Source: Blastococcus sp. TML/M2B (GTDB lineage: Bacteria; Actinomycetota; Actinomycetes; Mycobacteriales; Geodermatophilaceae). Taken from it: 64,000 nucleotides of DNA. Under the pieces are notes generated by a model. It did not search any database. It was not told the origin of the DNA and worked only from the letters and a program-made list of their open reading frames with translations. The DNA is taken from contig NZ_JAENZZ010000001.1 in NCBI RefSeq assembly GCF_016612865.1, positions 682,001-746,000 of the forward strand. Reading direction: 5' to 3'. The position numbers and the translations under genes are program-made. This document shows, piece by piece, positions 28,234-37,211 of the stretch (its first letter is position 1; each line of letters begins with the position of its first letter).

Positions 28234-29825
28234 CCACCTCCGCCGAGCTGCCCCCGGGCAGCGCAGCGCAGGACGACACGGCCCCGGCCGCCGGCGACGA
28301 GCCGGCGACCGGGGCCGCGCCGTTGCCGCACGTCGAGCTGCTCGCCGAGCTGCCCGCCCTCGGGACCGACGACGTGCTCGCCGTCCCGGTCGGCACGGGC
28401 GGCGTGCTGCCCACCTGGTTGACCGGTCCGGAGCCGGTGGTCAGCCCCGAGCTGCTCGCCGGCGCGCTCGCCGACACCGGCAACACCGGAGCCGCGGGCA
28501 CGATCACCAACGTGCCGATCGCCGGGCGCCGGCCGCGCAGCGTGGTCGCCGTCGGCGCCGAGGCGGGCACCGTGCCCGAGCTGCGCCGGTACGTCGGCAT
28601 CTGCGTGCGCCGCGCCCAGACCCTGGCCGAGCACGGCGCGACCCGGCTGGTGCTGCCGCTGGACGGCGCCGCCGGCGCCGACGAGGTGCGCGCCGCGGTC
28701 GAGGCCGCGCTGCTGGCCGGCTACCGCTTCCGCGACTCCTCCACCCGCCCGCCGCGGCGGCTGGCCACCATCGCCGTGGTCGCCGCCGCGGCCGCAGACC
28801 CCGAGGTGCGCCGCGCGGCGACCGCCGGCGAGGTGGCGGCCGGCTCGGTCGCCTGGGCGCGGACGCTGGTGAACACCCCGCCGCACCGCAAGGACCCGGC
28901 CTGGCTGGCCGCGCAGGCGTGCGCCCGGCTGGGCGGGCTGCCGCACGTGACGGTCACCGTGCTCGGCCCGGACGAGCTGCGCGCCGGCGGCTTCGGCGGC
29001 GTCCTCGCCGTCGGCGGGGGCTCCGCCTCGCCGCCCCGGGTGGTGATCGCCGCCTACCGGCCGCCGTCGGCCGGGCCGACGCACCCGGTGCTCGTCGGCA
29101 AGGGCATCACCTTCGACACCGGTGGCATCTCGATCAAGACCAATGCCGGCATGCGGCACATGGCGACCGACATGGCGGGCGGCGCCGCCGTGCTCGCCGC
29201 CGTCGACGCCGCCGCCCGGCTGGAGCTGCCGGTCGCCGTCACCGCGGTGGTCCCGGCCGCGGAGAACGCCGTCTCGGGTGCGGCCTACCGGCCGGCCGAC
29301 GTCGTCCGGCACGTGGGTGGCCGCACCACCGAGGTGCGCAGCACCGACGCCGAGGGCCGGCTGGTGCTGGCCGACGCGCTCGCGCACGCCCGGCTGGAGC
29401 TGGGCGCCACCGCGCTGGTCGACGTCGCCACGCTGACCGGCGCGATGAAGCAGGCGCTGGGCGCGCGCACCGGCGGGCTCTACGCGACGACCGACCGGCT
29501 GGCCGACGCGCTGTGCGCAGCCGGCGACGCCGCGGGCGAGCCGCTGTGGCGGCTGCCCCTGGCGGCCGAGTACGGCGACCTGCTGGAGAGCGCGGTCGCC
29601 GACGCCAACAACCAGCCGGGCAACCCGGGCGGGACGACGGCGGCGCTGTTCCTGCAGCCCTTCGCAGGCACGCTGCCCTGGGCGCACCTGGACATCGCCG
29701 GGCCGGCGCGGGCCGGCTCCGACGACGCCGAGACGGTCAAGGGCGGGACCGGCTTCGGCACCCGCACACTGCTGCGCTGGCTCGAGGCCGGCGCCCCTGC
29801 CGACGACGACGAGAGGAAACGATGA
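28230..29825 (+). CDS. pepA: Leucyl aminopeptidase (M17), probable CTG start
   Basis: 531 aa if begun at CTG 28230 (inside the DUF3117 stop, CTGA); 500 aa from TTG 28323. The longer start is preferred because the frame is open with normal coding composition from the overlap and gives a family-like N-terminus (TTSAELPPGS). Dizinc M17 peptidase: GKGITFDTGGISIKTNAGMRHMATDMAGGAAV with the metal-binding Lys and Asp, and STDAEGRLVLADAL with Asp and Glu. The usual NTDAEGR is STDAEGR here. Cytoplasmic release of N-terminal residues. Stop overlaps the next start (ATGA). Confidence 0.9.
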   Translation: MTTSAELPPGSAAQDDTAPAAGDEPATGAAPLPHVELLAELPALGTDDVLAVPVGTGGVLPTWLTGPEPVVSPELLAGALADTGNTGAAGTITNVPIAGRRPRSVVAVGAEAGTVPELRRYVGICVRRAQTLAEHGATRLVLPLDGAAGADEVRAAVEAALLAGYRFRDSSTRPPRRLATIAVVAAAAADPEVRRAATAGEVAAGSVAWARTLVNTPPHRKDPAWLAAQACARLGGLPHVTVTVLGPDELRAGGFGGVLAVGGGSASPPRVVIAAYRPPSAGPTHPVLVGKGITFDTGGISIKTNAGMRHMATDMAGGAAVLAAVDAAARLELPVAVTAVVPAAENAVSGAAYRPADVVRHVGGRTTEVRSTDAEGRLVLADALAHARLELGATALVDVATLTGAMKQALGARTGGLYATTDRLADALCAAGDAAGEPLWRLPLAAEYGDLLESAVADANNQPGNPGGTTAALFLQPFAGTLPWAHLDIAGPARAGSDDAETVKGGTGFGTRTLLRWLEAGAPADDDERKR

Positions 29826-31288
29826 GCCAGGACGAGCGCGGTGTGGTGTTCCCGGCCGGGGCGGACGGGCGGCGCAGCACGTCGTCCCTGGGCCGGGGGG
29901 TGGTCGCCGACGCGCTGCGCCCGGTCGACGCCGCCGGCGCGCTGGCCGCGGAGCGGGAGACCAACTGGCGCGGGGGCTACCTGACCCACTTCCGCCGCCT
30001 GGTGGAGGCCGGCCTGCCCGCCGCGTCGTCCGCGCGCGCCATCGCCGAGGCGGGGCTGGCCTCGCTGCACGAGCGCATGCGCGTGGCCGGCCCGGACGGC
30101 GAGACCGGCCTCGACGGCCTGGTCGCCGCACCTGCCGACCGGGCCCTGCACGCCGTGGAGGTGCGCGGCACCGCAGAGCCCGAGCGGGAGCTCTCGCTGC
30201 CCTTCCACGGCGGGCGGCTGCGGGGCGACGCGCTGCTGCGCCGGCTCGACACCTGGGTCGCCGGTGGCGTCGTCGAGCCCTCGTGCGCCGAGGCGGTGCG
30301 GACGGTCGCTGCGAACCCGGAGTGGCTGGCGCTGCCCGGCAGCACCGTCGTCGTCCTCGGCGCCGGTGCCGAGATGGGCCCGCTGACCGCGCTGCTGCGG
30401 TGGGGTGCCCGGGTGGCCGGCGTCGACCTGCCGCGCGCGCCGCTGTGGGAGCGGGTGCTCGACACCGCCCGCGGCAGCGCCGGCACCCTGCTGGTCCCGG
30501 TCGGCGGACCGGCCGAGGACGCCGACCCCGCGCACGCCGGCGCCGACCTCATCGCCGAGGTGCCCGCCGTCGCCGACTGGGCCGCCGCGCTGCCCGGCCG
30601 GCCGGTGCTGGGGAACTACGTCTACGCCGACGGCGCGACCAACGTGCGGGTCTCGACGGCGGTCGACGCGCTGACCGTCCGGCTGACCGCGGCCCGCCCG
30701 GAGCTCGCGCTGGCGTTCCTGGCCACGCCCACCGACGTCTTCGCCGTCCCGGCCGACGCCGTCGCGCAGTCGGTGCAGGCCTACGCCGACCGCTCGCGCG
30801 GCGCGAAGCTGCTGGGCCGGCCGCTGCGCACGGTGTCGGGAGGACGGCTGCTGCAGCGGGCCTATGTGCCCGGCACCGACCCCGGCATCGCCGACAGCCT
30901 GGTCGCCCAGCAGGGGCCGAACTACGCCCTGGCCAAGCGGCTGCAGCGCTGGCGGGCGACGACCGCCCGCGCCGCCGGCACCACGGTGTCGATGAACGTC
31001 GCGCCGCCGACCCGCACCCGGTCGGTGGTGAAGAACCGGGCGCTGGCCGCCGCCTACGCCGGTGCGCACCGGTTCGGCGTGGAGATCTTCGAGCCGGCGA
31101 CCTCCAACGTGCTCATGGCCGCGCTGCTCGTGCACGACCTGCACACCGGCGGCGGGCCCGCGCACGAGCACCCGTGGCAGGACGAGGCGCACGAGGCCGC
31201 GCACGGCGGGCTCTGGCGGGCGGCCTACCAGCCGCGCAGCGCGCTCGGGCTGGCCGCGCTGCTCGGCTACGGCGCCGCCCGCGGTTGA
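29822..31288 (+). CDS. Uncharacterised 488-aa protein with Rossmann-like core, coupled to pepA
   Basis: ATG 29822 overlapping the pepA stop. I do not recognise a named family. Visible: a central nucleotide-binding motif STVVVLGAGAEMGPLTALLRWGARVAGVDLPR (about residues 175-206), an Asp/Glu-poor Ala-rich composition, YVYADGATNVRVSTAVDALT, and near the end GVEIFEPATSNVLMAALLVHDL and WRAAYQPRSALGLAALLGYG. No signal peptide or membrane helix. The GAGAEMGPL loop fits NAD(P) or SAM binding, so an oxidoreductase or methyltransferase is possible; undecided. Translational coupling to the peptidase suggests shared regulation. Confidence 0.75.
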   Translation: MSQDERGVVFPAGADGRRSTSSLGRGVVADALRPVDAAGALAAERETNWRGGYLTHFRRLVEAGLPAASSARAIAEAGLASLHERMRVAGPDGETGLDGLVAAPADRALHAVEVRGTAEPERELSLPFHGGRLRGDALLRRLDTWVAGGVVEPSCAEAVRTVAANPEWLALPGSTVVVLGAGAEMGPLTALLRWGARVAGVDLPRAPLWERVLDTARGSAGTLLVPVGGPAEDADPAHAGADLIAEVPAVADWAAALPGRPVLGNYVYADGATNVRVSTAVDALTVRLTAARPELALAFLATPTDVFAVPADAVAQSVQAYADRSRGAKLLGRPLRTVSGGRLLQRAYVPGTDPGIADSLVAQQGPNYALAKRLQRWRATTARAAGTTVSMNVAPPTRTRSVVKNRALAAAYAGAHRFGVEIFEPATSNVLMAALLVHDLHTGGGPAHEHPWQDEAHEAAHGGLWRAAYQPRSALGLAALLGYGAARG

Positions 31289-31301
31289 CGCCTCGCGACG
31301 C

Positions 31302-31350
31302 TGTGCGCGGATCGGCAGTTCCGAGCCCCGGAGCTGCCGATCCGCGCACA
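31302..31350. repeat. Palindromic element family A, copy 2
   Basis: Inverted repeat with 21-base arms: TGTGCGCGGATCGGCAGTTC begins the left arm (31302-31322), and the right arm is 31330-31350; 20 of 21 positions are complementary and the loop is seven bases. It shares core GATCGGCAGTTCC and outer TGCGC/GCGCACA arms with 9354-9394. Lies between the convergent unknown gene and the CrtI-like gene. Confidence 0.7.
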
Positions 31351-31354
31351 CCGT

Positions 31355-32854
31355 TCAGGCGGGACCGACCAGGCCCGCGACGATCTCGGCGGACAGGGTG
31401 ACCAACGGCAGCCCGCCGCCGGGGTGCGCGGAGCCGCCCACGAGGAACAGGCCGGGCACGGGGGAGGCGTTGGCCGGGCGCAGGAACGCGGCCCGGGCGC
31501 CGTTGCTCGACGTCCCGTAGATCGAGCCGCCCACGCTGCCGGTGTCGCGCTCCAGGTCGGCCGGCGTCCGCACGACGCGGACGCGCACCCGGTCGCGCAC
31601 GTCCAGCCCGCGGTCGGCCATCACCTGCAGCACGTGGTCGGCATAGCGCTCGGCCAGGCCGGGTGCGTCCCAGTCGACGCCCCGCCCGGGCTCGTGCCGC
31701 GGCGCGTTGACCAGCACGAACCACGACTCGCTGTCCTCGTCGGGGCGCAGCGCCGGGTCGTCGGGCGCGCTGACGTAGACCGTCGGGTCGGCCACCGGCT
31801 CCGGCGCACCGGCGTGCCGGCCGGAGCCGAAGACCGCGTCGAACTCGGCGTCGTAGTCGGCCGGGAAGAGCACGGTGTGGTGCGCGAGGCCCGGCGTCCG
31901 GCCGCGCAGCCCGAGCAGCAGCACGAACCCGGACAGGGACGGCGTCGTACGGGTCAGCGCGCGGCGCGGAGCCCGGGTCAGCTCCCGCGGGAGCAGGTCG
32001 GCGTAGAGGGCGGCGGCGTCCACGTCGGAGACGACGACGTCGGCCGGCACCATCTCCCCGCCGGCCAGCTCCACGCCCTCCGTCCGGCCGCCGGCGACGA
32101 TGACCCGGCGCACCGCGCACCCGGTGCGCAGCACCGCACCGCGCTCGGCGGCCCGCTCGGCCACGGCGAGCGCGAGCCGGTGCAGCCCGCCGCGCACGTA
32201 CCAGGAGCCGTACGCCTGCTCGGCGTGCGCGGTGGTGGCCAGCACCGCCGGCGCGCGGCGCGGATCGGAGCCGGAGTAGGTGGCGTAGCGGTCGAGCAGC
32301 ACCCGCAGCCGGGGGTCGCGCAGGTGCTGCGCGCCGAGGCCGCGCAGCGAGCGCCACGGCGCCACGGTGGCGACGTCGGCCGGCCGGCGGGCCAGTCGCG
32401 CGAGGGTGGTCGCGCCGGCCAGCGGCGTCCGCAGGAAGGGGCGCTCGCTGACCTGCCACATCCGCTCGGCGCGGCCCATCAGCGCCGCCCACTGCGCGCC
32501 CGCTCCGGCGCCCAGCGCGGCATCGAGGGCAGCCGGGACGGCGGCCGGCTCCCCGGGGAAGGCGAGTCGGGTGCCGTCGGCGAAGCGGTAGTGCACCGCG
32601 GGGTCCAGCCGGACGAGGTCGAGGACCTCCTCCAGCGGCGCGCCGGTCGCGGCGAACAGGTCGCGGTACACGTGGGGGAGCGTGACCAGGCTCGGGCCGG
32701 TGTCGAACGCGTGCCCGTCGACCTCGAGCAGCCCGAGCTTGCCGCCCACCTGGGCCGACTGCTCGAGCACCGTCACCGCGTGGCCCTGCGTGGCCAGCCG
32801 GGCGGCCGCGGCGAGCCCGCCGAGCCCGGCGCCCACCACCGCCACCCGCGCCAC
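31355..32854 (-). CDS. Phytoene desaturase-family FAD oxidoreductase (CrtI-like)
   Basis: 499 aa from GTG 32854 (GTG 32863 is also possible). N-terminal dinucleotide-binding fold VAVVGAGLGGLAAAARLATQGHAVTVLEQSAQVGGKLG, then FDTGPSLVTLPHVYRDLF, and the C-terminal family signature FLVGGSAHPGGGLPLVTLSAEIVAGLV. CrtI-type enzymes use FAD to desaturate, isomerise or oxidise carotenoids at the membrane. No phytoene synthase or other carotenoid gene is adjacent, so the exact step (desaturase, ketolase or isomerase-like) cannot be told. Orange/red pigments are common in the suspected family. Confidence 0.85.
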   Translation of the reverse strand: MARVAVVGAGLGGLAAAARLATQGHAVTVLEQSAQVGGKLGLLEVDGHAFDTGPSLVTLPHVYRDLFAATGAPLEEVLDLVRLDPAVHYRFADGTRLAFPGEPAAVPAALDAALGAGAGAQWAALMGRAERMWQVSERPFLRTPLAGATTLARLARRPADVATVAPWRSLRGLGAQHLRDPRLRVLLDRYATYSGSDPRRAPAVLATTAHAEQAYGSWYVRGGLHRLALAVAERAAERGAVLRTGCAVRRVIVAGGRTEGVELAGGEMVPADVVVSDVDAAALYADLLPRELTRAPRRALTRTTPSLSGFVLLLGLRGRTPGLAHHTVLFPADYDAEFDAVFGSGRHAGAPEPVADPTVYVSAPDDPALRPDEDSESWFVLVNAPRHEPGRGVDWDAPGLAERYADHVLQVMADRGLDVRDRVRVRVVRTPADLERDTGSVGGSIYGTSSNGARAAFLRPANASPVPGLFLVGGSAHPGGGLPLVTLSAEIVAGLVGPA

Positions 32855-32996
32855 GACGGCCACGGTAGCCGGGCCGGCCGGGACGTCCGCCCGTCCGGGT
32901 GACCGGCGCGTGCCCGGTGCCGGGACCGGGTAGCCGCCCGCTGTCCGGGCGAGGAGCGTGCGGGACGCCGCTGCGCGAGTGCGTCGAGGAGGAGCC

Positions 32997-33383
32997 GTGC
33001 GCGGAGCAGGGGTGTGGTCGGGGGTGGTCGCCGTCCTGGCGCTGGCGAGCGGGTGCGCCGCCGGGGCCGACGACGCGCGGGCGGTCGCCACCGCCTTCGA
33101 GGACCCCGCCGGGGACCCGGCGCAGCGGTGCGGGCTCCTGGCCCCGGCCTCGCGCGCGGCCCTGGAGTCCGACGGGTCGGCGTCGTGCGCCGCGTTGATC
33201 GGGGAGCTGCCGCTGCCCGGCGGCGACGTGACGTCGGTCGAGGTGTGGGGCGGTGAGGCCCAGGTGCGCATCGGGGGCGACGTCGTCTTCCTGACCGAGA
33301 CGGGAGCCGGCTGGCGGGTGACCGCCGCGGCCTGCGAGCGGCGCGGCGAGGCGCCCTACGACTGCGAGGTGGAGGGGCCGTGA
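32997..33383 (+). CDS. Small secreted lipoprotein, unknown function
   Basis: 128 aa, start GTG 32997 with GAGGAGGAG immediately upstream; an upstream ATG-like frame lacks such a site. Signal peptide RGAGVWSGVVAVLALASGC with lipobox LASGC (Cys about residue 19). The mature part has four more Cys (RCGLL, SCAAL, ACERR, YDCEV), perhaps two disulfides, and a beta-rich ending DVVFLTETGAGWRVTAAAC. No known domain recognised. Its stop overlaps the micro-gene start (GTGA). Confidence 0.75.
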   Translation: MRGAGVWSGVVAVLALASGCAAGADDARAVATAFEDPAGDPAQRCGLLAPASRAALESDGSASCAALIGELPLPGGDVTSVEVWGGEAQVRIGGDVVFLTETGAGWRVTAAACERRGEAPYDCEVEGP

Positions 33384-33472
33384 AGGGTGTCCGGGCGGTC
33401 TTCGTGGTCTACCTGCTGGTCATCGCGCTGGGCATCGCCTACGCGTTCGCCGTCGCGGCGGCCGGGCGATGA
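33380..33472 (+). CDS. 30-aa single-helix membrane micro-protein
   Basis: Start GTG 33380 overlapping the lipoprotein stop (GTGA); stop TGA 33470-33472 overlapping the ATG of the DUF6766 gene (ATGA). The product MKGVRAVFVVYLLVIALGIA begins with a Lys and Arg, then forms one transmembrane helix, and ends in AAAGR. The double stop-start overlap is the best evidence that it is translated. Too short for homology by eye. It may anchor or regulate the adjacent membrane protein. Confidence 0.6.
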   Translation: MKGVRAVFVVYLLVIALGIAYAFAVAAAGR

Positions 33473-34162
33473 GCGCCCGGGAGCCGAGCTACGGGCTTCC
33501 TGCGCAACAACGCGCTGAGCCTGGCCTTCGGCGGGCTGTTCCTCGTCACGCTCGCCGGGCAGGCGGTCTCCGGCAACGCCGACGTCAACGCGCAGCAGCT
33601 GGCCGAGGGCCTGGAGCCGATGAGCCTGCTCGACTACGTGACCTCGTCGTCGTTCATGGTCGACGTGATGGAGAACTGGCAGTCGGAGTACCTGCAGTTC
33701 TTCCTCTACATATTCGCGACGGTCTGGCTCGTCCAGAAGGGCTCGAGCGAGTCCAAGGAGCCGGGCGAGGAGGGCACCGAGAGCGACGAGGAGCAGCGGG
33801 TCGTCCGCCACGCGGACGAGGACTCCCCGGCGTGGGCGCGGACCGGCGACTGGCGGACGACGGTGTTCTCCCGGTCGCTCGGGTTGCTCATGGGCTGCCT
33901 GTTCCTGCTCACCTGGGCCGCCTCGGCGGCCACCGGCTGGGTCGCGTTCAACAGCGAGCAGCTGGGTCAGCGGCAGGACCCGGTGACCTTCGCCGGCTAC
34001 CTCGGGGAGGCCGACTTCTGGAACCGGAGCTTCCAGAACTGGCAGTCCGAGATGCTGGCGGTGGGCTCGATGGCGATCTTCGCGGTGTACCTCCGGCAGC
34101 GGGGATCACCGGAGTCCAAGCCGGTCGGGGTGGCGCACGCCGACACCGGCCAGACCGGGTGA
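33469..34162 (+). pseudogene. DUF6766 membrane protein, frameshifted near its start
   Basis: ATG 33469. After MSAREPSYG the frame breaks at about 33493 (an extra base); the next frame gives FLRNNALSLAFGGLFLVTLAGQAVSG and continues in family sequence to 34162. Repeated motif: VDVMENWQSEYLQFFLYIFATVWLVQKGS and FWNRSFQNWQSEMLAVGSMAIFAVYLRQRGS, the double N-W-Q-S-E..L signature of DUF6766. Three to four helices. Function unknown. Length 694 is 3n+1, so probably an intact gene with a one-base error. One base separates its stop from the convergent phosphatase gene. Confidence 0.8.
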
Positions 34163-34163
34163 C

Positions 34164-35825
34164 CTAGGCCGGAACGGTCAGCGCGAGCAGCGCCATGTCG
34201 TCGGCCTCGTGGCGGGAGCCCGCGACCTGCGCCTCGACGGCGGCCGCGACCGCGGCGACGGCGCCCTCGGCGTCCGCGCAGGCGGCGTCGCCGAGCAGCC
34301 GCTGCAGCCCCTCCTCGCCGAACTGCTCGCCCGCCGCGTCCCGCGCCTCGGTGACGCCGTCGGTGTAGAGCAGCAGCGTGCTGCCGGCCGGCAGCTCCAC
34401 GGTGTGGTCGGTGAACACGGTGCCCGCATCGACGCCGAGCGGCGCGGCCGGGCTCCCCAGGGCGACGACGTCGCCGTCGGCGGTGCGCAGCAACGGCGGC
34501 GGGTGCCCGGCGAGGCTGATGCCGACCCGGTGTCCGTCGGGGCCGCGTTCGAGCACCAGGCAGGCCGCGGTGACGAAGCGCAGCGGGCCGCCGCCCTGCT
34601 CGTGCAGCAGGGCGGCGTTGACGGCGGCCAGCACCGCGGCCGGGCAGCCGGCGGCCGAGGCGGCGCGCGCGGTGTGCCGGGTGAGCGCGGTCAGCGCCGC
34701 GGCCTCGGCGCCGGTGCCGCACACGTCGGCGACCAGGGCCATCCACCGCCCGTCGGGCAGCGGCAGCACGTCGTAGGTGTCGCCGCCGACCAGCGCGGTG
34801 CCGCCGCCGGCGCGGTACCGCGCGGCGAGCTCCACACCCGGCACGGTCGGCAGGTGCGAGGGCAGCAGGCTGCGCTGCAGCGTCTCGGCCAGGGAACGCA
34901 TCTCGGACTCGGCGCGCAGCCGGCCGAGGAACTGGCCGACCTGCCGCCCCGCGTGCGCGAGCACGTCGATCAGCTCCGGCGGCACGGTGCGCCGGGCGCG
35001 GGAGAACAGCTCGCAGACGCCCAGCACCGCGTCGCCGCGCAGCACGGGGAACGCCACGCCGGTGCGGACGTCGTCGGCCCGGGCCGCCTCCCGGCGCAGG
35101 AAGCGCGGATCCCGCCACAGGTCCTCCACGACCACCGGCGCGCGCTCCTGCTGGACCAGGCCGGGCAGCCCCTCGCCGCGGCCGAAGGTCCGCCGGGTCT
35201 CCCCGCGCAGCGCCGGCACGTCGACGTCGGGCGCGGTCCAGGTACCGGCGTGCACCAGCCGGCCGCTGTGGTCGTCCTTCTCCCAGAGCACCGCGGCGTC
35301 CCAGTCCAGCTCGGTGCAGAGCGTGGGCAGCAGCCGCTGGAAGGCGACGTCGGCGTCGGTGGCCTCGGTGAGCGCGGCGGTCACCCGCAGCGTGGCGGCG
35401 AGGTACCGGCTCACCTGCAGCTGGCGCTCGAGCAGGACGGTGGCGCTCGCGTCGCGCAGCACGCAGACGAACGAGCGCTGGGCCGGCTCGGTGTGCGGGG
35501 AGCCGATCCGCGCCACGGTGAGGTCTACGACGACCTCGTGCCCGGCGGCGTGCAGCAGGGGCAGCTGCGTCGTCCGGCCCAGCAGCTCGCCCTGCGCGAC
35601 GGACAGCGGGCGGAGCGCGCCGCTGCTCGAGTCGGGCTGGAAGCGCCGCGGCAGCGCCCGGACCAGCGAGCGGCCGATGAGGGCGTCGGGGTCGTGGCCG
35701 AGCAGGGTGCGGATCGCGGGGTTGGCGTAGCTGATCCGGCCCTCGCCGTCCGCGACGACGACGGCGTCGGGGAGGGCGTCCAGGAGGGTCTCCGGCGGAA
35801 CCGCCGACAGGTGCCCGAGATCCAT
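34164..35825 (-). CDS. PAS-GAF-PP2C (SpoIIE-type) serine phosphatase
   Basis: 553 aa from ATG 35825; a GTG at 35858 is an alternative. Order: PAS (LLDALPDAVVVADGEGRISYANPAIRTLLGHDP, residues about 11-110), GAF (about 150-310, AFPVLRGDAVLGVCELFSR), then the SpoIIE/RsbU phosphatase domain (about 330-550) with ALVGGDTYDVLPLPDGRWMALVADVCGTG, LAGHPPPLLR and LLLYTDGVTEARD. Such proteins dephosphorylate anti-sigma-factor antagonists in stress signalling. No sigma-B-type partner genes are adjacent. A palindrome CACGATTCGTG at 35878-35888 lies upstream. Confidence 0.9.
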   Translation of the reverse strand: MDLGHLSAVPPETLLDALPDAVVVADGEGRISYANPAIRTLLGHDPDALIGRSLVRALPRRFQPDSSSGALRPLSVAQGELLGRTTQLPLLHAAGHEVVVDLTVARIGSPHTEPAQRSFVCVLRDASATVLLERQLQVSRYLAATLRVTAALTEATDADVAFQRLLPTLCTELDWDAAVLWEKDDHSGRLVHAGTWTAPDVDVPALRGETRRTFGRGEGLPGLVQQERAPVVVEDLWRDPRFLRREAARADDVRTGVAFPVLRGDAVLGVCELFSRARRTVPPELIDVLAHAGRQVGQFLGRLRAESEMRSLAETLQRSLLPSHLPTVPGVELAARYRAGGGTALVGGDTYDVLPLPDGRWMALVADVCGTGAEAAALTALTRHTARAASAAGCPAAVLAAVNAALLHEQGGGPLRFVTAACLVLERGPDGHRVGISLAGHPPPLLRTADGDVVALGSPAAPLGVDAGTVFTDHTVELPAGSTLLLYTDGVTEARDAAGEQFGEEGLQRLLGDAACADAEGAVAAVAAAVEAQVAGSRHEADDMALLALTVPA

Positions 35826-35945
35826 CGGCACCGTGCCCCCTCGCCCCTGCCCGATCACTAGCTGTGCAACCTTGTCACACGATTCGTGACCTCCGGAAGC
35901 CCGTGCGGACAGTTTCCAGCCGGATCCGGTCCGCCGGAAGAGCCC

Positions 35946-37064
35946 TCAGAAGGAGTAGCGGATCCGCAGCCAGGGCGCGTGCTCGGCGACCAGTCGGTGC
36001 AGTCGCTGCACTCCCTCGCGTTTGACGTCGTTCCGGTAGCGGACGTTGTCCTGGCCGTTCTGGCTGCGCTTGGGTTGCTGCAGCTCAGGGCGCCACAGCA
36101 GCTCCTCGGCCCGGGGGTGCCAGCCCAGGTTGACCTCGTGCAGATCGCGGTTGTGGGTGAGCAGGATGACCTCGGCCGCGGCCTGCGCCTTGGCCGCCGG
36201 GGAGAGCTCGTCGTCCAGTCGCTGCAACAAAGCGGCCCAGGCCTCTTCCCAGCCCTCGCGCAGCACGACCGGCGAGAGGTTGAGGTGCACCTCGTACCCG
36301 GCCGCGACGAAGTCGTCCACCGCGGCGATCCGCTCGGCCACCCGGCTGGTGCGGATGTCGAGCAGCTGCGCGTCGTCCTCCGGCACGACGGAGAAGCGGA
36401 TGCGGGTGCGCCCGGCGGGGTCGAGGTCGAGCAGCTGCCGATTGACGTACTTGGTGGCGAAGGAGGCCTTGGCCGTCGGCAGCTCGCGGAAGGTGGCGAC
36501 GAGGTCGGCGACGTTGTCGCTGACCAGCGCGTCGACCGAGCAGTCGCTGTTCTCGCCGAGGTCGTAGACCCAGCTCTCGGGATCGGCCTGGTCCGGCTCG
36601 GGCTTGGGGCCCTGCCGGACGACGTGGCGGCGCAGGTACCCGGTGATCTGCTCGATGTTGGTGAACACGGTGATCGGGTTGGCGAAGCCCTTGCGCCGGG
36701 GGACGTAGCAGTAGGCGCAGGCCATCGCGCAGCCGTTGGCGGTGGACGGTGCGATCCAGTTCGCCGACCGCCCGTTGGGGCGGGCCGAGAGCGACTTCTT
36801 GACGCCGAGCACCAGCGTCTCGGTCTTCACCCGCACCCAGCGCTCGACGTTGCCCTCGTTGCCGTGGAGGTCCGGGATCTGCCAGTGGGAGGGCACCTCG
36901 ACGAGCTCGGCGTCGGGGTAGCGGCCCAGCACCTGGCGGCCGCGGGGGCTGTCCGCGGCGGCGGGCTCGGCGTAGATGCGGCGGACCTGCAGCAGCCGGT
37001 TGGGCGGCGCAGGCGTCGGGGGCGGCTCGGGGTCGAAGAGGGTCAGCGGCTCGGCCGGTGCCAT
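35946..37064 (-). CDS. Spore photoproduct lyase-family radical SAM protein
   Basis: 372 aa, start at 37064. Radical-SAM cluster motif Cys-X3-Cys-X2-Cys as NGCAMACAYCYVPRR (about residues 110-124). Flanking NWIAPSTANG and the later VNRQLLDLDPAGRTRIRFSVVPEDDAQLLDIRTSRVAERIAAVDDFVAAGYEVHLNLSPVVL match the SPL branch. SPL repairs the thymine dimer of UV-exposed endospores; related proteins occur in non-sporulating actinobacteria where the substrate is unproven. UV-resistant desert and stone dwellers often carry it. Divergent from the alcohol dehydrogenase gene. Confidence 0.88.
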   Translation of the reverse strand: MAPAEPLTLFDPEPPPTPAPPNRLLQVRRIYAEPAAADSPRGRQVLGRYPDAELVEVPSHWQIPDLHGNEGNVERWVRVKTETLVLGVKKSLSARPNGRSANWIAPSTANGCAMACAYCYVPRRKGFANPITVFTNIEQITGYLRRHVVRQGPKPEPDQADPESWVYDLGENSDCSVDALVSDNVADLVATFRELPTAKASFATKYVNRQLLDLDPAGRTRIRFSVVPEDDAQLLDIRTSRVAERIAAVDDFVAAGYEVHLNLSPVVLREGWEEAWAALLQRLDDELSPAAKAQAAAEVILLTHNRDLHEVNLGWHPRAEELLWRPELQQPKRSQNGQDNVRYRNDVKREGVQRLHRLVAEHAPWLRIRYSF

Positions 37065-37211
37065 GTCTGGTGCAGCGTGCCGGCGCTGGGCGGCATTCCG
37101 AACGGGTGCGTGGCGCGCGGCCCGGTTTCGGCCCGACGGTCACGGGCACCCCGGGAACAGCGGTCGTGCGCCGACAGAGGCGCGCACGCGACGAGACGAA
37201 CGGTGGACCCC

